A stretch of 39,478 nt of DNA from Streptomyces acidicola (GCF_009377235.1 NZ_VMNX01000074.1:1-39478); one strand, 5' to 3'; shown: positions 28,153 through 35,683, counted from the stretch's first letter. The notes: a model not told the origin generated them from the letters alone. Translations and numbers: made by a program.

Positions 28153-28173
28153 CCACCAAACATTTGTTAGGTT
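28153..28173. promoter_or_regulatory. Second operator-like dyad (O2), between echA20 and the SDR operon
   Basis: Read on the minus strand, 28170-28153 is CTAACAAATGTTTGGTGG, identical to O1 (22002-22019) at 15 of 18 positions. The plus-strand TAGGTT (28168-28173) follows the dyad edge exactly as TAGATT does at O1, so a plus-strand promoter for the gene at 28216 with a leader of roughly 35 bases is likely. The site can also control the divergent echA20 operon. Confidence 0.72.
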
Positions 28174-28215
28174 CGTGTCGAAGGTAGCAGCGAACGGAAG
28201 CCCGCGGGAGAGCCT

Positions 28216-29040
28216 GTGGATAACTCCGCACAGCGAGCAGGACAGCAGCGAGCAGGACAGCAAGGCGATACCGGCCTGAGGGGCAAGCTCGCTCTCGTCA
28301 CCGGAGGCACCCGCGGTGTCGGCGCCGGGATCGCGCGGGCCTTCGTCGAGGCGGGCGCCCACACCGTCGTCTGTGCCCGGCGGCCCCCCGAAAAGCCGGT
28401 CGAGGGAACGGAGTTCGTGCCCGTGGACGTCCGGGACCCCGACGCCGTGCACCACCTGTTCGACGGCCTGCCCCGTGTCGACGTCCTCGTCAACAACGCG
28501 GGCGGCTCCCCCTACCGCCCCCTGGCCGACGCCGGTGCCGCTACCGCCGCCCGGCGCCACGCCCGCGTCATCGAGCTCAACCTCACCGCGCCGCTGACCG
28601 TCTCGCTCGCCGCGTACGAGCACCTCAGGCGGGCCAGGGGCGCCATCGTGATGATCGGCAGTGTGAGCGGGGCCCGGCCCTCGCCCGGGACGGCGGCGTA
28701 CGGCGCGGCCAAGGCGGGACTGGAGAACCTGGCCCGCTCGATGGCCGTGGAGTGGGCGCCGGACATCCGCGTCAACACACTCGTCGTCGGCATGGTCCGC
28801 ACCGAGCTGTCCCACCTCCACTACGGCGACGAGGGCGGTGTCGCGGCCGTCGCCCGCACGGTCCCGCTGGGGCGCCTCGCCGAGCCCTCCGACATCGGCG
28901 ACGCCGCCGTCTTCCTCGCCTCGGACTCCGCCGCGTACATCACCGGGGCCTCGCTCCTCGTCCACGGCGGCGGCGAACGGCCGGCCTTCCTCGATGCAGC
29001 GACCGTCAACCACCGGACCGGGAAAGGAGAACCGGGATGA
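28216..29040 (+). CDS. SDR-family oxidoreductase, Rv3549c-like
   Basis: A 274-residue SDR: NAD(P) motif LVTGGTRGVGAGIARAF (about 27-43), NNAG (93-96), catalytic Ser (149 or 151 in IGSVSG), Tyr162 and Lys166 (AAYGAAKAGLENLARSMAVEWA), and a C-terminal AAYITGASLLVHGGGERP. By position and orientation it corresponds to M. tuberculosis Rv3549c in the KstR2 regulon, whose exact step is not settled. The GTG at 28216 follows GGGAG. The first 18 residues contain QRAGQ twice, from a 15-bp tandem duplication, and lie before the fold. Its TGA overlaps the next ATG (ATGA). Confidence 0.87.
   Translation: MDNSAQRAGQQRAGQQGDTGLRGKLALVTGGTRGVGAGIARAFVEAGAHTVVCARRPPEKPVEGTEFVPVDVRDPDAVHHLFDGLPRVDVLVNNAGGSPYRPLADAGAATAARRHARVIELNLTAPLTVSLAAYEHLRRARGAIVMIGSVSGARPSPGTAAYGAAKAGLENLARSMAVEWAPDIRVNTLVVGMVRTELSHLHYGDEGGVAAVARTVPLGRLAEPSDIGDAAVFLASDSAAYITGASLLVHGGGERPAFLDAATVNHRTGKGEPG
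28231..28260 (+). repeat. 15-bp perfect tandem duplication in an SDR gene
   Basis: CAGCGAGCAGGACAG occurs at 28231-28245 and again at 28246-28260, encoding QRAGQ twice in frame in the N-terminal extension. Confidence 0.9.
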
Positions 29041-29951
29041 ACGCACGCCGGCTCTGTGAGGGGCGCGTGGTCATCGTCACCGGCGCGGGGCGCGGACTGG
29101 GGCGCGCCCACGCCCTCGCGTACGCCGCCGAGGGCGCCCGTGTCGTCGTCAACGACCTCGGCGTCGGTCTCGACGGCACCCCGGGACCGGACAGCCCGGC
29201 GTCCCGGGTCGCCGACGAGATCCGCGCGGCCGGTGGCCAGGCGGTCACCCACGGCGGCGACATCGCCACGACCGAGGGCGCAGCGTCCCTCGTACACACC
29301 GCGCTGGAGACGTACGGCCGGCTCGACACCCTCGTCAACAACGCCGGGTTCCTGCGCGACCGGATGCTCGTCAACCTCGACGAGGACGACTGGGACGCCG
29401 TCGTCCGCGTCCACCTGAAGGGGCACTTCCTGCCGCTGAAGCACGCGGCCGCGCACTGGCGGTCCGAGGCCAAGGCGGGGGGAACACCGGTGGCCCGGGT
29501 CGTCAACACCAGCAGCGGCGCGGGCCTGCTGGGCTCGGTCGGTCAGGGCAACTACAGCGCGGCCAAGGCCGGCATTGTCGGGCTCACCCTGGTCGCTGCG
29601 GCCGAACTCGGGCGCTACGGGGTCCAGGTGAACGCCATCGCTCCCGCGGCCCGCACCCGTATGACGGAACACGCCTTCGCCGAGACGATGACCGCACCCG
29701 ACAGCGGCTTCGACACGATGGCCCCGGAGAACGTGTCGCCGCTGGTCGTGTGGCTCGGCTCCGCGGCGAGCGCGGGTGTCACCGGGCGCGTCTTCGAGGC
29801 CGAGGGCGGCCGCATCACGGTCATGGAAGGCTGGCGACCGGGGCCGACCGCCGACAGGGGAGCCCGTTGGACGCCGGCCGAGGCGGGCGAGGAGGCCCTC
29901 AAACTCCTGGCGGAGGCGGAGCTTCCGAGGCCGGTGTACGGGGCGGGGTGA
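29037..29951 (+). CDS. SDR-family oxidoreductase, Rv3548c-like
   Basis: A 304-residue SDR of the longer type seen in peroxisomal multifunctional hydroxyacyl-CoA dehydrogenases: VVIVTGAGRGLGRAHALAYA (about 11-30), NDLGVGLDGTPG, NNAGFLRDRMLVNLDEDDWD, catalytic Ser159/160 (NTSSGAGLLGSVGQ), Tyr173 and Lys177 (NYSAAKAGIVGLTLVAAAEL), and VNAIAPAARTRMTE. This subtype suggests a 3-hydroxyacyl-CoA substrate. Position and orientation fit M. tuberculosis Rv3548c. The ATG at 29037 overlaps the preceding TGA and has AAAGGAG upstream. Its 3' end overlaps the convergent ankyrin gene by 53 bases. Confidence 0.88.
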   Translation: MNARRLCEGRVVIVTGAGRGLGRAHALAYAAEGARVVVNDLGVGLDGTPGPDSPASRVADEIRAAGGQAVTHGGDIATTEGAASLVHTALETYGRLDTLVNNAGFLRDRMLVNLDEDDWDAVVRVHLKGHFLPLKHAAAHWRSEAKAGGTPVARVVNTSSGAGLLGSVGQGNYSAAKAGIVGLTLVAAAELGRYGVQVNAIAPAARTRMTEHAFAETMTAPDSGFDTMAPENVSPLVVWLGSAASAGVTGRVFEAEGGRITVMEGWRPGPTADRGARWTPAEAGEEALKLLAEAELPRPVYGAG

Positions 29952-30732
29952 CGTGGGCGTCGACCTCCGGGGGAGCGGCGAGCGGGCCGATTCCCTCGGC
30001 CAGGGCGCCCCTCAGCAGCTCCACGATCTCCGCGTGGCCGGTCTGCTGGTCGTTGCCCGCCACCGTCCGGCCACCGGTGCGGAGTTCGACCACGACGGTG
30101 ATGCCGCCGTCCTCGGGGACACGGTGGGTCGTCACTTCGTTGCCCGGGCCGTACGCCCGCTCCAGCCCGGAGCGCAGCTCCGACGCCACGTCCAGCGTCA
30201 GCCAGCGGTGCGCCTCCGCCAGAGCCTCCGCGCGCGCGTGGGCGCCGTGCCCCAGCAGGGCGCGCACGCACGAGGGGGAACCTCGGCGTGCCGCCGCCAC
30301 CAGTGGGGGTTCGCCCGCCGGGGTGGGGCGGTCCGGGTCCGCGCCGTGCTCCAGAAGGGCCGCCACCACGTCGGCGTTGCCCCTCTGTACCGCCCACGTC
30401 AGTGCGGTGAAGCCCAGCTCCTCCTCCAGGTCGGGCGTCGCCCCGGCGGCCAGCAGCGCGCGGACGACCTCCGTGTGGCCGCCGCAGGCCGCTCCGCACA
30501 GCGGGGAGTCCGTGCCTGCGCTGAGACGGTCCGGGTCGGCGCCCGCCGCCAGGAGCAGGCGCGCGATGCCGGGCATGTCGCTGACCGTCGTCAGGTACAG
30601 GACCGACTGGCCGTCCTCGTCCGTCGCCTCCGGGCTGGCGCCGGCACGCAGCAGCCGTACGACCGCGTCCTCGTCATCCTCGTACACCGCCGTGAAGAGA
30701 CCTGGTCCGGTCGGCGGCTCGTGCTCGCTCAT
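29899..30732 (-). CDS. Ankyrin-repeat protein
   Basis: A 277-residue soluble protein. About five ankyrin repeats span residues 9-165, recognisable by units such as AVVRLLRAGASPEATDEDGQSVLYL, IARLLLAAGADPDRL, EVVRALLAAGATPDLEEELGFTALTWA and DVVAALLEHGADPDRPTPAGEPPLVAA (the longer ones paraphrased from residues 23-140). The remaining 110 residues have no repeat; they contain a strand-rich patch, GGITVVVELRTGGRTVAGN, and a Pro/Ala tail. Ankyrin repeats bind proteins; no partner is evident. The C-terminal codons overlap the convergent SDR gene, and codon bias remains good on this strand outside that overlap. Confidence 0.83.
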   Translation of the reverse strand: MSEHEPPTGPGLFTAVYEDDEDAVVRLLRAGASPEATDEDGQSVLYLTTVSDMPGIARLLLAAGADPDRLSAGTDSPLCGAACGGHTEVVRALLAAGATPDLEEELGFTALTWAVQRGNADVVAALLEHGADPDRPTPAGEPPLVAAARRGSPSCVRALLGHGAHARAEALAEAHRWLTLDVASELRSGLERAYGPGNEVTTHRVPEDGGITVVVELRTGGRTVAGNDQQTGHAEIVELLRGALAEGIGPLAAPPEVDAHVTPPRTPASEAPPPPGV

Positions 30733-30814
30733 ACCGCCCGAGCCTCGCTCGCCCGGCCCGCTTCAGGCAAAGGCTTAAATGGATATGACACATGACGTGG
30801 TCCGGTATGGATCC

Positions 30815-31729
30815 TCAGGTGTCGCACTCCAGTACGGTCCGGCACAACCCGCAGCGGGCGCGGACCCGGCCCCGGACCGGGACCCTGATGCGCTGGTGGC
30901 AGGTGGGGCAGGGGAAGGAGACACGCAGTGGGCCCCGGCCGTCGGGTGTGAACGCGTACGGGACCCCCGGCAGCGGGCCAAGCGGGCGGGAGTCCTGGGT
31001 GGACCGGTGGTCCTGGGCATGGCGCCGGTCCCTGGCGTAGCGGCGGCGGCCCGCCCAGCCGGCGGCCGTCAGCGGGGGCTGCTGCTCGTCGCGACGGGCC
31101 TGGGCCGCGCCCCTGGTGTACGCGGTGTACGCCTGCGGGCTGGTGAACCAGATCGACGGGTCCTCGCCGAACAGCGCCGCCCGCTTCGCGAGCACATAGC
31201 CGAACTCCTCCGGGGTGAGGTAGCCCAGCTTCTGTGAGGAGGCCCGGTCCTCCCGGAAGGCGTCCAGCAGGAGCCAGCCCGCGCCGAGGTACGTCGTCGC
31301 CGTGTCCGTGAGGATCTCGTTGTCGCGGGTGCCGGAGAACGACAGGCCCAGACGGTGCAGGTAGACGTGCATGACCTCGTGGGCAAGGGCCGCGCCGATG
31401 TCCCGGCGGTGGGTGCGGAAGCGGTCGTTGAGCTCGATGAAGTACTCGGGACCCGCGGTCAGCTCGACGTTCGCCGCGTGGGCCATCTCGCGGAAGCTGA
31501 TGATCATCCGGGTGTCCGGCAGCCGGTAGTGCAGGACGATCTCACGGGCGACGCGCTGCGCGCCCAGATGCAGGTCGTCCGTGTCGCAGAACGCCACGTC
31601 GACGGGCGCCACGCTGGTGCCGAAGCTGTGGATCGTGTCGTACGACAGGCGTTTGTACAGCGCGGTGATCGACTCCCGTACGGTGTCCAGGTGCGGGAAG
31701 CCGTGCTCAACAGGTCCGCCGTTCGCCAC
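30815..31729 (-). CDS. Putative zinc metalloprotease (HExxH) with C-terminal zinc ribbon; function unknown
   Basis: A 304-residue cytoplasmic protein that I cannot assign to a named family. It has AHEVMHVYLHRLG with HEVMH at 117-121 and a candidate third ligand Glu138 in NEILTDTATTYLGAG, the spacing of gluzincin-like or SprT-like minimal metalloproteases. A basic, Arg-rich linker (about 205-245) leads to a four-Cys zinc ribbon at 274-296 (CPTCHQ, CGLC). The N-terminal half includes VDVAFCDTDDLHLGAQRVAREIVLHY. The GTG at 31729 is preceded by GGGGGT. It is divergent from the trypsin gene. The zinc ribbon suggests nucleic-acid or protein binding targeting the peptidase. Confidence 0.75.
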   Translation of the reverse strand: MANGGPVEHGFPHLDTVRESITALYKRLSYDTIHSFGTSVAPVDVAFCDTDDLHLGAQRVAREIVLHYRLPDTRMIISFREMAHAANVELTAGPEYFIELNDRFRTHRRDIGAALAHEVMHVYLHRLGLSFSGTRDNEILTDTATTYLGAGWLLLDAFREDRASSQKLGYLTPEEFGYVLAKRAALFGEDPSIWFTSPQAYTAYTRGAAQARRDEQQPPLTAAGWAGRRRYARDRRHAQDHRSTQDSRPLGPLPGVPYAFTPDGRGPLRVSFPCPTCHQRIRVPVRGRVRARCGLCRTVLECDT

Positions 31730-31968
31730 GTCAGCACCCCCACGACGCCTCGGTACGCCTCCACTTTAAGTCGACGGTCGTGCGTGCCGACGGGTTGGCA
31801 CCCGGCGCACGGTGGCGCGTTTTCGCCCCTTGTGGCCGGTGGACGCGGATCTTCATACTTCACACAACGTTCTGACAGGGACCTGACCGTCATCTGAGGT
31901 GCGATATGCCCTTCGATGTGTCATGAACCTGACATTACGTGCCCCACCCCCCACGAAAGGACAGTCCG
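31730..31968. promoter_or_regulatory. Divergent promoter region of the metalloprotease and trypsin genes
   Basis: A 239-base spacer. A dyad TGTCA-TGAACC-TGACA (31919-31934) and repeated TGAC elements (31872-31890) lie 35-100 bases before the trypsin start and could be activator sites. GAAAGGAC (31955-31962) is the ribosome binding site of the trypsin gene. Confidence 0.35.
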
Positions 31969-32751
31969 TTGAAGAAGCTGTTCTCCTTCCTCAAGAGAGC
32001 CGCGGTGGCCGGTGCCGCCGCCCTCGCCGTCGTCAGCCTCCAGCCGGTCAGCGCGAGTGCCGCGCCCTCCCCGGTCGTGGGCGGAACCCGTGCCGCGCAG
32101 GGCGAGTTCCCGTTCATGGTCCGGCTCTCCATGGGCTGTGGAGGCGCCCTCTACACCCAGCAGATCGTGCTGACCGCCGCTCACTGTGTGAGCGGTTCCG
32201 GCAACAACACCAGCATCACGGCCACCGCCGGTGTCGTGGACCTGCAGTCCACCAGCGGCCGCGTCCAGGTGCGCTCCACCAAGGTCCTCCAGGCGCCCGG
32301 CTACAACGGCACCGGCAAGGACTGGGCCCTCATCAAGCTCGCCCAGCCGATCAACCTGCCGACCCTGAAGATCGCCACGACCACGCAGTACAACACCGGT
32401 GACTTCACCGTCGCCGGCTGGGGCGCGGCAACCGAAGGCGGCGCCCAGCAGCGCTACCTCCTCAAGGCCACCGTGCCGTTCGTCAGCGACGCCACCTGCA
32501 AGGCCTACGGGGGTCTCTACGACGACCTCGTCGCGGGCGAGGAGATCTGCGCCGGCTTCCCGCAAGGCGGCGTCGACACCTGCCAGGGCGACTCCGGTGG
32601 CCCCATGTTCCGCAAGGACAACGCCGGTGCCTGGATCCAGGTCGGCATCGTCAGCTGGGGCGAGGGCTGCGCCCGGCCCAACGCCCCCGGTGTCTACACC
32701 GAGGTGTCGACCTTCGCGTCTGCCATAGCCCAGGCGGCGTCCACGCTGTGA
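31969..32751 (+). CDS. Secreted trypsin-like serine protease (S. griseus trypsin type)
   Basis: A 260-residue preproprotein. A signal peptide (about 1-31: basic KKLFSFLKR, hydrophobic core, ASA-A) and a four-residue propeptide lead to mature VVGGTRAAQGEFPFM at 36. The catalytic triad is complete: His72 (TAAHC), Asp118 (KDWALI) and Ser209 (GDSGGP). Asp203 at the S1 base predicts cleavage after Arg or Lys. Cys pairs 57-73, 177-194 and 205-234 fit the three disulfides. It is very close to S. griseus trypsin (SprT). I chose the TTG at 31969, because GAAAGGAC is well placed and the signal peptide then has the normal length; the ATG at 31939 would add ten residues before the basic region. Confidence 0.95.
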   Translation: MKKLFSFLKRAAVAGAAALAVVSLQPVSASAAPSPVVGGTRAAQGEFPFMVRLSMGCGGALYTQQIVLTAAHCVSGSGNNTSITATAGVVDLQSTSGRVQVRSTKVLQAPGYNGTGKDWALIKLAQPINLPTLKIATTTQYNTGDFTVAGWGAATEGGAQQRYLLKATVPFVSDATCKAYGGLYDDLVAGEEICAGFPQGGVDTCQGDSGGPMFRKDNAGAWIQVGIVSWGEGCARPNAPGVYTEVSTFASAIAQAASTL

Positions 32752-32820
32752 CGCGGCAGAGCACGCTGTGACACGACCGTGCACGCGGTGACTCCCGCGT
32801 CCACGCCGTGACGCACGAGG
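32741..32820 (+). repeat. Four units of a 20-bp-period repeat at the 3' end of the trypsin gene
   Basis: Cores CCACGCTGTGAC (32741), GCACGCTGTGAC (32761), GCACGCGGTGAC (32781) and CCACGCCGTGAC (32801) recur exactly every 20 bases, with 8 variable bases between. The first contains the trypsin stop codon, and the last abuts the terminator stem. Confidence 0.8.
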
Positions 32821-32848
32821 CGCCCGCGACCGAGGTCGCGGGCGCCTC
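32817..32848. terminator. Strong hairpin between the convergent trypsin and beta-galactosidase genes
   Basis: A perfect 14-bp G/C-rich stem (32817-32830 with 32835-32848) with a 4-base loop CGAG. No long T-tract. It is symmetric, so it can serve both genes. Confidence 0.75.
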
Positions 32849-32944
32849 TCGTCATGATCACGCCGGACCAGCGGCCCGGCGCGCGGGCCCGTCCGCCTTC
32901 CAGGCGCCCAGCCTCCGCCGCGAACAGAGCTACGGCGAACAGAG

Positions 32945-34741
32945 CTACCGCGAGACCGGCCGCAGCGACGGCATCCCCGGCGGCAACGACGACGTGCGCT
33001 TCCCCAGGCCGCCTGCGGCCTCCTGGAGCTCCAGCACCCACAGGTCGTTCACGCCCTCGCGCAGCACCGGACCGGGCACGTACAGCGCGTCCTGCGGCCC
33101 CACCGACCAGTAACGGCCCAGGTTGAAGCCGTTGACCCAGACGAAGCCCCGCGTCCAGCCCGGCAGTTCGAGGAGCGCGTCCCCCGCTCCGTTCACCTCG
33201 AACGTGCCGCGGTACAGCCCGCAGGCGCCCCCCTCGGGCAGCTCCCGGAACGGCACACCCTCAACGTCGTCCAGCGCGTCGAGACGCAACCCACGCGCGC
33301 GTACACCGTGCACGAACGCCCGCTCGTGCAGGACACCCCCGGTGATGCCCTTCGGCTCGCCGAGCCGGGGCCCGTAATTGGCCCTCCCCAGGGACTCCAC
33401 CCACAGCTCCACGCGCGCGGGACCCGCGACAGGCTCCTTCAGCTGGGGCTCGTCCTCCGTGAGTACCCCGGCCCGCTCCCCGTCGACGTACACCACGGCG
33501 AGGTCGCGCAGCCCGCGCGCGAGCAACGGGTACGGCTCCCTGGGCCCGGGGATGTCCACGGAGTAGTGCACCAGTCCCCGGTCCACATCCAGTTCCTCGA
33601 AGGTGGGCGGCACCTGCGCCTCGACCGACGGGCCGCCGCGCGCCTCCAGGACGTCCTCCAGAGGCGCCCACGCGGTGAGCCGCGCCGTGACGGCCTCACC
33701 GAGGGACGCGGGCGGGGGCGGTACATCCGGCAGGGGTCCGTCCGCGTACTCCGCGAGGATCTCGCGGAAGCTCCAGAACTTCTCGGTGGGGCGCCCGTAC
33801 TCGTCGATCGGCGCGTCGTAGTCGTACGACGTGACGTCCGGGTGCAGCGTCCCGTCATGCAGGACGCCGCCACCCCGGTTGGCGCCCGACCAGCCCGCGA
33901 AGTTCGTACCGCCGTGCGCCATGTAGAGGTTCACCGAGGCACCGCACTCCAGGATCTCGCGCAGCGACCGAGCGGCGTCCTCGGCATCGCGTGCCGCCTG
34001 CTCACCGCCCCAGTAGGTGAACCAGCCGCACCACCACTCCATGCACATCAGCGGGCCCGTGGGGCGGTGCCGGCGCAGCACGTCGAACGCCTCGCGCCCC
34101 CGGGACCCGAACGTGGCCGTCGCCAGCAGCCCCGGAACCGAGCCACCGGTGAGCATGTGGTCCTCCGGACCGTCCGTGGTGCACAGCGGCACCGTCACGC
34201 CCTCGGCGACCAGCAGGTCGGCCAGCCGCCGCAGGTACACCTGGTCGGTGCCGTAGCTGCCGTACTCGTTCTCGACCTGCACGATGATCACCGGCCCGCC
34301 GCGGTCGATCTGCCGGGGCACGACCTCGCCCAGCAGACGCCGGAACCAGCGCTCCACCGGCCCCAGGAACCGCTCGTCCCGCGTGCGCAGCCGACCCGTC
34401 ACCCAGTGCGGCAGCCCGCCGTTCTCCCACTCCGCGCAGATGTACGGCCCCGGACGCACGATCGCCCACAGCCCCGCCTCCCGGGCCGCGTCCAGGAACC
34501 GGCCCAGCTGCCCCACCTCGTGGAACTCGCCGGGGCGCGGTTCGTGCAGGTTCCACGGGACGTACGTCTCCACACAGTTGAGGCCCATCGCCCGCAGCAT
34601 CGCCAGGCGGTGGCCCCAGTGCTCCTCACGCACCCGGAAGTAGTGCAGCGCGCCCGACAGCAGCCGCACCGGGCGCCCGTCCAGCAGGAAGTCGCTGTCT
34701 CCGACACTGAATTCGCTGTCTCCCAGCCTGGATTCGCTCAT
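32945..34741 (-). CDS. GH35 beta-galactosidase
   Basis: A 598-residue glycoside hydrolase of family 35. After FLLDGRPVRLLSGALHYFRV (about 18-37) come ETYVPWNLHEP, RPGPYICAEWENGGLP, the acid/base Glu159 in IIVQVENEYGSYG and the nucleophile Glu235 in CMEWWCGWFTYWGG. Then NLYMAHGGTNFAGWSGAN, and jelly-roll domains to the end with GFVWVNGFNLGRYWSVGPQ. It has no signal peptide, so it is cytoplasmic and probably cleaves imported beta-galactosides. The N-terminal residues SEFSVGD/SDFLLDG come from a 21-bp repeat at the start of the gene. The ATG at 34741 is divergent from an AraC-type gene, its likely regulator. The length is normal for short GH35 enzymes. Confidence 0.93.
   Translation of the reverse strand: MSESRLGDSEFSVGDSDFLLDGRPVRLLSGALHYFRVREEHWGHRLAMLRAMGLNCVETYVPWNLHEPRPGEFHEVGQLGRFLDAAREAGLWAIVRPGPYICAEWENGGLPHWVTGRLRTRDERFLGPVERWFRRLLGEVVPRQIDRGGPVIIVQVENEYGSYGTDQVYLRRLADLLVAEGVTVPLCTTDGPEDHMLTGGSVPGLLATATFGSRGREAFDVLRRHRPTGPLMCMEWWCGWFTYWGGEQAARDAEDAARSLREILECGASVNLYMAHGGTNFAGWSGANRGGGVLHDGTLHPDVTSYDYDAPIDEYGRPTEKFWSFREILAEYADGPLPDVPPPPASLGEAVTARLTAWAPLEDVLEARGGPSVEAQVPPTFEELDVDRGLVHYSVDIPGPREPYPLLARGLRDLAVVYVDGERAGVLTEDEPQLKEPVAGPARVELWVESLGRANYGPRLGEPKGITGGVLHERAFVHGVRARGLRLDALDDVEGVPFRELPEGGACGLYRGTFEVNGAGDALLELPGWTRGFVWVNGFNLGRYWSVGPQDALYVPGPVLREGVNDLWVLELQEAAGGLGKRTSSLPPGMPSLRPVSR
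34688..34741 (-). repeat. 21-bp imperfect tandem repeat at the start of the beta-galactosidase gene
   Basis: Units 34688-34708 and 34709-34729, plus a partial unit 34730-34741, share GA[AG]TTCGCTGTCTCC-like sequence. They encode the repeated SEF/SDF and GDS elements of the N-terminus. Only the sequence after this region is conserved in the family. Confidence 0.6.
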
Positions 34742-34777
34742 GGCCCCACCCTTGCCCCCTGGCGGTGTGCCCGTCCA

Positions 34778-34824
34778 TGGACAAAGATCGACGGCGCTTG
34801 GACGAAAGTGAGGGCACCGTGGAC
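34778..34824 (+). promoter_or_regulatory. Three TGGAC direct repeats at 21-bp spacing, candidate AraC-regulator sites
   Basis: TGGACAAAG (34778), TGGACGAAA (34799) and TGGACGCAG (34820) are exactly 21 bases apart, two helical turns. They lie in the divergent gap between the beta-galactosidase and AraC-type genes, the last running into the AraC-type start codon. Direct repeats on one helix face are what AraC-family proteins bind. Confidence 0.5.
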
Positions 34825-35673
34825 GCAGCCAGGCGCGCCTACCACACCTGGATGCGGTACTTCACGCCCGGTCCGGCCCTCCACCGGCTCGGCCTCGCCT
34901 GCCTCGGCGTCGGACTGCAGTACGGCGAGCTGCCCACCGTCGGCCCCCGCACCCTCGACCACCACGTGGCCGTCGTGATCGGCGCGGGCGGCGGCTGGTT
35001 CCGGGCCGGCGACGGGCCCCGCGTCGAGGTCACCGCGCCCGTCCTGCTCTGGCTCACCCCCGGCGTCCCGCACCACTACGGCCCCGACCCGCACTGGGAC
35101 GAGAGCTGGGTCGCCTTCACCGGGCCCGCCACCGAGGCGTACACCGAACTCGGCTGCATCGAACCGGACCGGCCCGTGGTGCCCCTCTCGGACGCGTCCG
35201 GCGCCCGCGCGGTCATCGGCCGCATCGCCCGCACCGTCCAGCGCGACACGCCCCTGCCCGAGGTGGCGGCCGGCGCCGCCCTGCACGAGCTCCTCGTCAC
35301 CCTGCGCGGCGCCCGCGCCGACCTCGCCCCCGACGGAAACCGGCTCCTGCAGGCCCTCGCCCGCGACGCCTGTCGGCCCCTGTCGGTCGCCGAACACGCC
35401 GCCCGGCTCGGCATGACCACCGCCGAACTGCGCACCGCCGTCCGTCGCGGCGCGGGCTGCAGCCCCAAGGACTACCTCCTGCGCATCCGTCTGGACCGCG
35501 CCAAGGAACTGCTGGCTTCGACCGACCTGCCCGTCGCCGCCGTGGCCCGCCGCGTCGGCTACGACGACCCGGCCTACTTCTCCCGCCTGTTCACCCGCCG
35601 CGTCGGCGTGGCCCCGGTCCACTTCCGCACCCAGGAGAGCCGCCCGGCGATCGAACAACCGCACGCCCCGTAG
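34819..35673 (+). CDS. AraC-family transcriptional regulator, probable regulator of the beta-galactosidase gene
   Basis: A 284-residue protein. The N-terminal cupin-like sensing domain (about 1-130) includes LDHHVAVVIGAGGGWFRAGDG, LLWLTPGVPHHYGPD and DESWVAFTGPATEAY. Two helix-turn-helix motifs occupy about 187-280: LSVAEHAARLGMTTAELRTAVRRGAG and LPVAAVARRVGYDDPAYFSRLFTRRVGVAP (quoted in substance), with the typical DPAYFSRLF signature. I chose the GTG at 34819 because GAGGG is five bases upstream; an in-frame ATG at 34777 has no binding site. Divergence from GH35 suggests sugar-responsive control of that gene and of itself. Confidence 0.87.
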   Translation: MDAARRAYHTWMRYFTPGPALHRLGLACLGVGLQYGELPTVGPRTLDHHVAVVIGAGGGWFRAGDGPRVEVTAPVLLWLTPGVPHHYGPDPHWDESWVAFTGPATEAYTELGCIEPDRPVVPLSDASGARAVIGRIARTVQRDTPLPEVAAGAALHELLVTLRGARADLAPDGNRLLQALARDACRPLSVAEHAARLGMTTAELRTAVRRGAGCSPKDYLLRIRLDRAKELLASTDLPVAAVARRVGYDDPAYFSRLFTRRVGVAPVHFRTQESRPAIEQPHAP

Positions 35674-35683
35674 GGTGACGCCC

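Noticed and set aside
28134..28163. ATG at 28163 as the echA20 start
   Set aside because: It lies inside the O2 dyad and would add ten residues not seen in related proteins.
32741..32820. CRISPR array
   Set aside because: Repeats of 12 bases with 8-base gaps are far too short, and no cas gene is present.
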